A DNA stretch of 11,394 nucleotides. It comes from Opitutales bacterium. Its GTDB lineage: Bacteria; Verrucomicrobiota; Verrucomicrobiia; Opitutales; UBA2987. The stretch lies in NCBI GenBank assembly GCA_021772555.1, contig JAJFLT010000148.1, forward strand, positions 1 through 11,394, in the 5' to 3' direction. Within the stretch, counting starts at the first letter, position 1; every line of letters starts with the position of its first letter. Positions 6,280 through 11,394 of the stretch are shown here, piece by piece. A program made the position numbers and the translations under genes. Under the pieces are notes generated by a model, which saw only the letters and a list, made by a program, of their open reading frames with translations, ran no database searches and had not been told where the DNA came from.

Positions 6280-7725
6280 ATGATTTTCCAAGGATTGCAG
6301 CAAGTTCAAAAGCAAACCCAGTCGCTCGTACTGGCGCCGCAGCTTCGGCAATCCTTAAAAATCCTGCAGGTTCCGGCCCTGGAACTGCGAAATACCATCC
6401 TGGAAGAATTGCAAACCAATCCGGCTTTGGAAGAGCTTCCCATGACGGAAATCAGCCTGGAGGAAAAAAAGAGCGGCGAAGATGAATCGACGAAGGAGGA
6501 CCGTTCCAAGGAACTAGAATTTGGCGACGACTTCAAAGTGCTGACGCAAATCGACGAGGTCTCAAAAGAAAACTACGAACTGGAAAATGGGAAGTCCAGC
6601 TACTCCCGCGAGGCAGCCGATCGACGTCAACATTTCTTCGATTCACTGACCAGCGAAACTTCCCTGCAGGAGCACCTTATGCGCCAGGCTGAGTTGACTG
6701 AATCGAATCCGCAAATCATTGAGGCGATTGAATACCTGATAGGGAGCCTCGATAACCGCGGCTTTCTCACTTCGAGCCTTTCCGATGTCGCATTACTGTC
6801 ACATCTACCTTTGAAAACAGTGCAGGAAGCACATTCGCTGCTCAAAAGCCTCGATCCGCCCGGCATAGGTTGCGCGGACCTGCAGGATTGTTTGATTACG
6901 CAGCTCGAACTGAAGGGAAAAGTTAAAAGCCCGGAGGCGAATCTAATCCGCAATCATTTTGACCTTCTGCTCCGTCGGCGCATTCCCGAAATTGCCCGAA
7001 AAACCGGCATCGGAATCGAAGAGGTGCAAAAGCTGATTGCAGAAATCTCCACTCTGGATCCAGCGCCGGGCCGAAAATTCGGGGAAGACACCAACCGCAT
7101 TGTCCAGCCCGATGTTAAAGTTGAAAAGGATGGCGACGATTGGAGAATCTCTTTAAACAACGAATACATCCCCAGACTCTCCCTCAGCGGAACCTATAAA
7201 GAAATGTTGGCCAAGGGGAAACTGTCCCCTCAGGAAAGAGTTTATATCCGGGAGAAAATAAGGTCGGGAAAATTTCTCATCAGCTCCATCGAGCAACGCC
7301 AGCAGACAATCGAGCGCATAACGAAGGAGGTCCTTCGCATGCAGGGCGATTTTTTTGAGAAAGGGGTGTCCTATTTGCGCCCGCTGACAATGAGCCAAGT
7401 GGCCGATGAAGTGGGGGTTCACGAAACGACGGTGAGCCGCGCTCTGGCCAATAAATACATCGAGACGCCCCATGGTGTCTTTGAATTCAAATATTTTTTC
7501 AACACCGGCTACAACCGGGAAAACGGAAAGTCCGTAGCCAATACAACGGTCAAGGAGATCATTGCAAAAATCATTGATTCGGAAAATTCGAACAAACCCT
7601 ACAGCGATCAAAGCATCGTTGACATTCTAAAAGAGCGAGACGTCAAGATCGCCCGCCGAACCGTGGCCAAGTATCGCGAAGAACTGGGCATCCTGCCCAC
7701 CAACCTGCGCCGCCAATACCGTTAA
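6280..7725 (+). CDS. rpoN: RNA polymerase sigma-54 factor RpoN
   Basis: A 481-residue sigma-54 of normal length. Region I is the Gln/Leu-rich start (QTQSLVLAPQLRQSLKILQ, LQTNPALEE) that contacts activators and holds the polymerase closed. An acidic, low-complexity region II follows (about residues 58-90). Next come the core-binding domain, the helix-turn-helix (MSQVADEVGVHETTVSRAL, about residues 371-389), and the RpoN box ARRTVAKYRE at 458-467, which reads the -24 promoter element. It directs transcription from -24/-12 promoters and depends on AAA+ enhancer-binding proteins, none of which is in the window. The start ATG at 6280 gives the expected region I; no Shine-Dalgarno motif is seen. 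It lies second in the probable operon, after the kinase and 31 bases before the TsaB-like gene. Confidence 0.97.
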   Translation: MIFQGLQQVQKQTQSLVLAPQLRQSLKILQVPALELRNTILEELQTNPALEELPMTEISLEEKKSGEDESTKEDRSKELEFGDDFKVLTQIDEVSKENYELENGKSSYSREAADRRQHFFDSLTSETSLQEHLMRQAELTESNPQIIEAIEYLIGSLDNRGFLTSSLSDVALLSHLPLKTVQEAHSLLKSLDPPGIGCADLQDCLITQLELKGKVKSPEANLIRNHFDLLLRRRIPEIARKTGIGIEEVQKLIAEISTLDPAPGRKFGEDTNRIVQPDVKVEKDGDDWRISLNNEYIPRLSLSGTYKEMLAKGKLSPQERVYIREKIRSGKFLISSIEQRQQTIERITKEVLRMQGDFFEKGVSYLRPLTMSQVADEVGVHETTVSRALANKYIETPHGVFEFKYFFNTGYNRENGKSVANTTVKEIIAKIIDSENSNKPYSDQSIVDILKERDVKIARRTVAKYREELGILPTNLRRQYR

Positions 7726-7728
7726 AGG

Positions 7729-7745
7729 GGAACCACGCTGGTTCC
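7729..7745 (+). other. Compact hairpin in the rpoN-tsaB gap
   Basis: A perfect 7-bp stem (ggaacca at 7729-7735, tggttcc at 7739-7745) with a 3-base loop lies 3 bases after the rpoN stop and 11 bases before the next ATG. It has no T-run, so it is not a standard terminator. It could affect mRNA processing or initiation at the downstream gene, or be chance. Confidence 0.4.
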
Positions 7746-7756
7746 GCCGCCTACCG

Positions 7757-8431
7757 ATGCCAATTGCCCGGCGCCAACAAACACTCCTCTTGCTCGACGC
7801 CAGCGCGACGGAAACCCAAACCGGAATATGGCGCGACGGTCAATGGCTGACCTTTCAGCGATTTTCTGGAGAAACCCTCGACACTCTTTTTCGGGGCGTA
7901 TCTTGCTGTCTGGAAGATACCCGTATAGCTTTCAGCGATGTGGACGGATTTATTTTCTGTGAAGGCCCCGGTTCGGTCCTGGGAATCCGCCTGGCCGCCA
8001 TAACCTTGCAAGGGTGGAAATCCCTCCCCAGTTACAAAGCAGCGCCCATCCTGGTTTATCGAAGCCTGCCCACTATGGCGCGATTGCTGCAAATTGAAGA
8101 AAATCCTAAAACACCCTTCCACTGCATCGCCGAGGGCGGCAGGGGCCTCTGGAACCTGCACACGCAAACCGAGAACGAGAAAAATCCTTGTACCGAAATG
8201 AAAACGGTTGCGAGCGAGGCTATCGAGAATTTGTCCGAACCGGTTTTCCACATACCCTTGGGACGGCAAAAGCAGGTCCCTCCCGAGAATGCCGAAGGCC
8301 GGTTTTACCATATCGAGGGAATTGCCAACTTGTTGTCCAACGAGGAGATTTTTCGAATGGAAGAGACTCCCCAAGTTTTACGAATCGATAATACTAATTA
8401 TGTTAAATGGTCCGCTCAACGGCACCGTTGA
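7757..8431 (+). CDS. tsaB: TsaB-like protein (tRNA t6A37 biosynthesis), divergent
   Basis: This 224-residue protein has the TsaB/YeaZ outline: an N-terminal strand LLLLDASATETQTGIW (family ILAIDTST..SVAL), the signature CEGPGSVLGIRLA (family GPGSFTGLRIG) at about residues 72-84, and a C-terminal PQVLRIDNTNYVKW resembling the family's P.YLR....KK ending. TsaB is a non-catalytic ASKHA-fold partner of TsaD that, with TsaE and TsaC, makes N6-threonylcarbamoyladenosine at position 37 of ANN-decoding tRNAs. The signature loop is clearly altered (SVLG for SFTG), and the middle is unlike the Escherichia coli protein, so similarity is moderate. Length is normal. It sits third in the operon, 25 bases before the chosen alr start. 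TsaD and TsaE are not in the window. A divergent TsaB is the best call. Confidence 0.75.
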   Translation: MPIARRQQTLLLLDASATETQTGIWRDGQWLTFQRFSGETLDTLFRGVSCCLEDTRIAFSDVDGFIFCEGPGSVLGIRLAAITLQGWKSLPSYKAAPILVYRSLPTMARLLQIEENPKTPFHCIAEGGRGLWNLHTQTENEKNPCTEMKTVASEAIENLSEPVFHIPLGRQKQVPPENAEGRFYHIEGIANLLSNEEIFRMEETPQVLRIDNTNYVKWSAQRHR

Positions 8432-8456
8432 AAAGAACATAACCGGTCACCAGCCA

Positions 8457-9623
8457 ATGTCCACAGCGCAAAGATCTCTATTGCCCTTAGATTCTTCCTA
8501 CCGATGCTGGGCCGAGATCGATCTCGGATCGCTGGAACGGAATATCAAGCGCATTCGGGCCGCCTTGCCGGAAGGCATAAAATACATGGCGGTGGTAAAA
8601 GCCGATGCCTATGGACATGGGATGGCCCAAACGGTGTCGCGCCTGATGCGCAGTGGAGCGGATATGTTCGCCGTGGCCAACATGACAGAGGCGGCCGAAA
8701 TTCTGGAAATGGGTTCTGGTTGGCCCATCCTACTTTTGAGCTCTATCTTACCCGATGAGGACCGCTTTCTTGTCGATTACAATGTCATTGCCACGGTCTC
8801 TACGGCAGGAGAAGCGGAGCGTTTTTCCCGTGTCGGGAAAGTGGCTGGCAAATCCATCCCGGTACACCTGAAAATAGACACCGGCATGGGGCGGTTGGGT
8901 GTTTGGCATGAGGAAGCCCCCGCGCTTTATAAAAAGATAATTAAAAACCCTCACCTCAAGTTGGACGGAATTTTTACGCATTTTTCCAGCGCGGACAGTG
9001 ATCAGAAATTTACTGACCATCAAAGAACCCTTTTTTTAAAAGCGTTGGATAAACTTTCAGGTCTCGATCGGTCGAAAATGCTTATCCATGCCGATAACAG
9101 CGCGGCTCTCGAATCGTTCATGCCAGAAAGCTCATTTAATGCTGTTAGAATTGGCCTTCTGCAATTTGGAGTTCACCCCTACAAGCAATCTTTTCTGGCC
9201 AAGGTAACGGTCGAACCTGTGCTGAGTTTTCACAGTCGCGTGGGATTGGTCAGAACACTTCCAGCGGGAACGGGAATCAGTTATGGGCGTACCCATGTCT
9301 TGAAAAAAAAATCGCGCGTTGCCGTCATTACGGCCGGTTACGGCGATGGTCTTCCGGTCAGCGCCAGCAATAAGGGAAGAGTGCTGGTGCGGGGGCGCAA
9401 GTGTCCGATTTTGGGCCGCGTTACGATGGATCAAGCGATCATCGACGTTACAACGATACCGGAAATTCAGGCTGGAGAACAGGTAACTTTCATTGGAAAG
9501 CAGGAGGGCGCCAATATTGACGTTACTGAATTCTGCCAATGGGCCGGTCAAATATCCTGGGAAGTGTTTTGCACGATTACCAAGAGAGTCCCTCGAATTT
9601 ATCGCACCGACTCCGCCGACTGA
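8457..9623 (+). CDS. alr: Alanine racemase (PLP-dependent)
   Basis: Converts L-alanine to D-alanine for peptidoglycan in the cytoplasm. The 388-residue protein shows the fold-type III landmarks: WAEIDLGSLERNI at the start, PLP lysine in VVKADAYGHG (Lys48), IDTGMGRLGV (Arg146), THFSSADSD, VRIG (Arg231, which normally contacts the pyridine nitrogen), the second catalytic base in ISYGRTH (Tyr276), AGYGDGLP and GRVTMDQ. The frame is open upstream to 8208 inside the tsaB-like gene. The first ATG outside it is 8457, 25 bases after its stop, and it gives the normal family length; ATG 8400 would add 19 residues and overlap tsaB by 32 bases. Neither has a Shine-Dalgarno motif. The motif usually written VR.GI.LYG reads VRIGLLQFG, a modest divergence. 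It is the last gene of the operon; no terminator was recognised after it. Confidence 0.95.
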   Translation: MSTAQRSLLPLDSSYRCWAEIDLGSLERNIKRIRAALPEGIKYMAVVKADAYGHGMAQTVSRLMRSGADMFAVANMTEAAEILEMGSGWPILLLSSILPDEDRFLVDYNVIATVSTAGEAERFSRVGKVAGKSIPVHLKIDTGMGRLGVWHEEAPALYKKIIKNPHLKLDGIFTHFSSADSDQKFTDHQRTLFLKALDKLSGLDRSKMLIHADNSAALESFMPESSFNAVRIGLLQFGVHPYKQSFLAKVTVEPVLSFHSRVGLVRTLPAGTGISYGRTHVLKKKSRVAVITAGYGDGLPVSASNKGRVLVRGRKCPILGRVTMDQAIIDVTTIPEIQAGEQVTFIGKQEGANIDVTEFCQWAGQISWEVFCTITKRVPRIYRTDSAD

Positions 9624-9683
9624 CTCATTTTTTCGTTGTGTGGACAATAAAAGGGCTGTCTGGAGTGGTCTTATCACCTGACC

Positions 9684-9893
9684 GTGAGTGAGGAAGGAAT
9701 CAGACGTCTATCCGCATTGCCGGATGCGGAGACGGTCGATCATTTGGCGCACTACGTGCTCCCCAAATTGCACGAGGGTGAACTTCGAAAGGTATCACTC
9801 AATTTTTTGTTGGAGGCTGAGGGCAACCGTTCGGAACGGGTTCACAATTTCTTGATCGCTCTCCTGCAATCACCACACTATCAACTTTGTTAG
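9684..9893 (+). CDS. Short ORF, possible C-terminal remnant of a DUF1800 protein
   Basis: A 69-codon frame starts at a GTG without a usable ribosome binding site; the frame is open from 9651, after a stop at 9648-9650. The product has no signal peptide or membrane helix. Its ending, LAHYVLPKLHEGELRKVSLN and FLIALLQSPHYQLC, resembles the last part of DUF1800 proteins as I recall them (LADHLLP..L, then ALL.SPEFQ). DUF1800 genes commonly sit directly upstream of DUF1501 genes, exactly as here with a 42-base gap. A full DUF1800 protein is several hundred residues, so this would be the tail of a deleted gene. Alternatively it is an unrelated small protein, or not translated. The similarity is by eye only. 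Confidence 0.45.
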   Translation: MSEEGIRRLSALPDAETVDHLAHYVLPKLHEGELRKVSLNFLLEAEGNRSERVHNFLIALLQSPHYQLC

Positions 9894-9935
9894 ATATTGG
9901 TCCGAAATTCAATTTCCTCGCCAGAGAAATACACC

Positions 9936-11174
9936 ATGAATCCATTCGAAAAAAGACTGCCCACCACCCGTCGCGAATTTCTGACCAACAGCGCCCGCGG
10001 CATCGGCTTGCTCGCCTACAATCATTATGCACCCGCATTTCTAACCGGTTCTGCCATGGCGGGAGCCCCGGCTGCGGAAAAGGATCGAACCATTTTCGTG
10101 CTCATCCAACTGGCGGGTGGAAACGACGGCCTCAACACGCTCGTACCTTTTGAGGATGACCGCTACTACCGGCTCCGTCCACGGCTGGCATTAAAGAAAT
10201 CTGAGGTGCTACGGATTGAAGATGGGCTGGGGTTTCATCCGGCCTGCCGTGAGATGGCGGAACTCTATGCCCAGGGGAAGGTCGGGATCATTCAAAACGT
10301 GGGATATCCCAATCCTAACCGCAGCCACTTTCGCTCTTCCGAGATATGGGAGACGGCCAGCGCGAGCAATGAATTTCTGTCCAGCGGATGGATGGGCCGG
10401 TATTTTGATCATAACTGTCTTGGCAACTCGAATGAATCCGACCCGGTGGGGGTGCACCTGGGAAGAGAAACGCCCCAATCTTTTTTTACCGAAACACCCC
10501 ACAATCTATTCGGAATGCAAAAAATTAATCGTGGTAAGAGAATAAAGGCTGGTCGGGAACTACTGGAAAACCTGGCCCACGCTCCCGCCATAAACGAGAA
10601 TTCTGGATTTTTAAGCCATACTTTAATGAATGCCCTGGCCACGGAAAAGCGTGTCCAAGCAATCGCAGCCCGCTACCGACCGGGAGTCGATTACCCCACT
10701 ACCCGCCTGGCGGCTTCGTTACGCGGCATCGCCGCCATGATCGCCTCCGGCCTGCAAACACGGGTTTATTTTGCATCCCAGACGGGTTACGATACCCATG
10801 CCAACCAATTGCCAGTGCAAAACCGGCTGCTAGGCGAATTATCCGGATCTCTGGAGGCTTTCCAAAACGATCTCAAGGCTCACGGTCTCGAAGATCAGGT
10901 GCTGACGATGACTTTTTCCGAATTCGGGCGTCGTCCGATTGAAAATAATGATGGTGGAACGGACCACGGAACAGCAGCGCCGCTGTTTGTGATGGGATCG
11001 AAAATAAAAAACAATATACTGGGCGCCCCACCCGATCTAAACATCGATAAAGGCCAGGACCTGACTCACACAACCGATTTTCGACAGGTTTACGCCACCG
11101 TGCTGGATAAATGGCTCGATTGTTCCTCGGAACCGATTCTGGGGAGAAAATTCGCGCCGCTGCCGTTTGTTTGA
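9936..11174 (+). CDS. DUF1501 family protein, Tat-exported
   Basis: This 412-residue protein begins with a twin-arginine signal (TRREFLTNSARGIGLLA, about residues 10-26), so it should be exported folded by the Tat pathway. Family landmarks follow: IFVLIQLAGGNDGLNTLVP, YPNPNRSHFRSSEIWETA, SGWMGRYFD, QTGYDTHANQ, TFSEFGRR and GTDHGTAAPLFVMG. These resemble a sulfatase/alkaline-phosphatase-like fold and include conserved Asp, His and Asn that may bind metal; the biochemical role of DUF1501 is not established to my knowledge. The ATG at 9936 puts the Tat motif near the N-terminus; a TTG at 9897 would add 13 residues without benefit. A weak AGAG lies about 10 bases upstream. The gene is complete, but its usual partner DUF1800 appears reduced to a fragment just upstream. 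Confidence 0.93.
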   Translation: MNPFEKRLPTTRREFLTNSARGIGLLAYNHYAPAFLTGSAMAGAPAAEKDRTIFVLIQLAGGNDGLNTLVPFEDDRYYRLRPRLALKKSEVLRIEDGLGFHPACREMAELYAQGKVGIIQNVGYPNPNRSHFRSSEIWETASASNEFLSSGWMGRYFDHNCLGNSNESDPVGVHLGRETPQSFFTETPHNLFGMQKINRGKRIKAGRELLENLAHAPAINENSGFLSHTLMNALATEKRVQAIAARYRPGVDYPTTRLAASLRGIAAMIASGLQTRVYFASQTGYDTHANQLPVQNRLLGELSGSLEAFQNDLKAHGLEDQVLTMTFSEFGRRPIENNDGGTDHGTAAPLFVMGSKIKNNILGAPPDLNIDKGQDLTHTTDFRQVYATVLDKWLDCSSEPILGRKFAPLPFV

Positions 11175-11193
11175 TCGTTAAATTCGTGGCATG

Positions 11194-11394
11194 TTAAAAA
11201 TATCGCCGCATAATGGGCCGGGTTGGAGAACGACGGGCACATTCGGCAAAACCGGCCTGACGGAAAGCCGAGGCCAATCCGGTGTAGGCGAAAACGGGTG
11301 GCATGGGGTCTTTTTTCGGCTCCACGGGGTAGCCTTCCAGAATGCTTCCACCTTGCTCTTGCACGAACCGGACGGCGGCCTTGAGAAGCTGCAC
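11194..11394 (-). CDS. GNAT family N-acetyltransferase, C-terminal part (gene runs off the window)
   Basis: The 66 visible residues contain GGSILEGYPVEP, FAYTGLASAFRQAGFAE and ARRSPTRPIMRR. This arrangement is typical of the C-terminal end of GNAT (GCN5-related) acetyltransferases of the type that ends in a TGL.SAF...GF.EVARRS.TRP.MR segment. The acetyl-CoA binding motif (Q/RxxGxG/A) should lie beyond the right edge of the window, so activity cannot be judged. The GTG at the very edge is unlikely to be the true start. The gene converges with the DUF1501 gene, with 19 bases between their stop codons and no evident terminator. Confidence 0.75.
   Translation of the reverse strand: MQLLKAAVRFVQEQGGSILEGYPVEPKKDPMPPVFAYTGLASAFRQAGFAECARRSPTRPIMRRYF

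Noticed and set aside
8208..8456. Longer alanine racemase from 8208 or 8400
   Set aside because: It would overlap the tsaB-like gene; the added residues do not resemble Alr and the start at 8457 gives the normal length.
9897..9935. TTG at 9897 as DUF1501 start
   Set aside because: It pushes the twin-arginine motif 13 residues further in with no ribosome binding site. ATG 9936 gives a normal Tat signal.
1..11394. Search by eye for -24/-12 sigma-54 promoters, tRNA genes, insertion sequences and attachment sites
   Set aside because: No convincing TGGCAC-N5-TTGC site, cloverleaf, transposase motif or paired terminal repeats were seen.

Overview
The window reads as a bacterial chromosome segment with about 55-62 % G+C in most genes and dense, mostly plus-strand coding. 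The best guess is a Verrucomicrobiota-type organism (Opitutae-like) or another member of the PVC superphylum. The guess rests on a combination of features: a PEP-CTERM/exosortase substrate, a pseudopilin of the FTLVEIMIVVVIIGLLAAMAIPA type, a Tat-exported DUF1501 protein, and a Hanks-type kinase with an HRDVNPKN catalytic loop. No 16S gene or other decisive marker is present, so the taxonomy is inference.

Layout. (1) 1-1919: the 3' part of a secreted subtilisin-like (S8) protease. Its 5' end lies outside the window. It ends in a striking tail of 13 exact WAGGRS hexapeptides plus one degenerate unit. (2) A strong intrinsic terminator follows at 2015-2052. (3) 2146-3510: a stand-alone amidohydrolase most like 8-oxoguanine deaminase. 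(4) 3589-4236 and 4282-4746: an A+T-richer PEP-CTERM surface protein, then a type II/IV-like pseudopilin. (5) 4773-5090, minus strand: an A-type Fe-S carrier of the IscA/ErpA family, convergent with the pseudopilin. (6) 5258-9623: a probable four-gene operon with gaps of 25-32 bases, encoding a Ser/Thr kinase, RpoN (sigma-54), a TsaB-like protein and alanine racemase. (7) 9684-9893: a short ORF resembling only the C-terminal end of a DUF1800 protein, directly before a full-length Tat-exported DUF1501 gene (9936-11174); these two families normally occur as a pair. (8) 11194-11394, minus strand: the C-terminal end of a GNAT acetyltransferase that runs off the window.

How the genes fit together. 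The operon joins regulation (kinase, sigma-54) with housekeeping (t6A tRNA modification, D-alanine supply for peptidoglycan). The S8 protease, PEP-CTERM protein, pseudopilin and DUF1501 protein are all predicted to be exported, so the rest of the window is rich in cell-envelope functions. No tRNA, rRNA, CRISPR array, insertion sequence or phage gene was seen. No intergenic stretch exceeds 300 bases. The most unusual element is the WAGGRS tail; the kinase-rpoN linkage and the apparent loss of the DUF1800 partner are the next most interesting.
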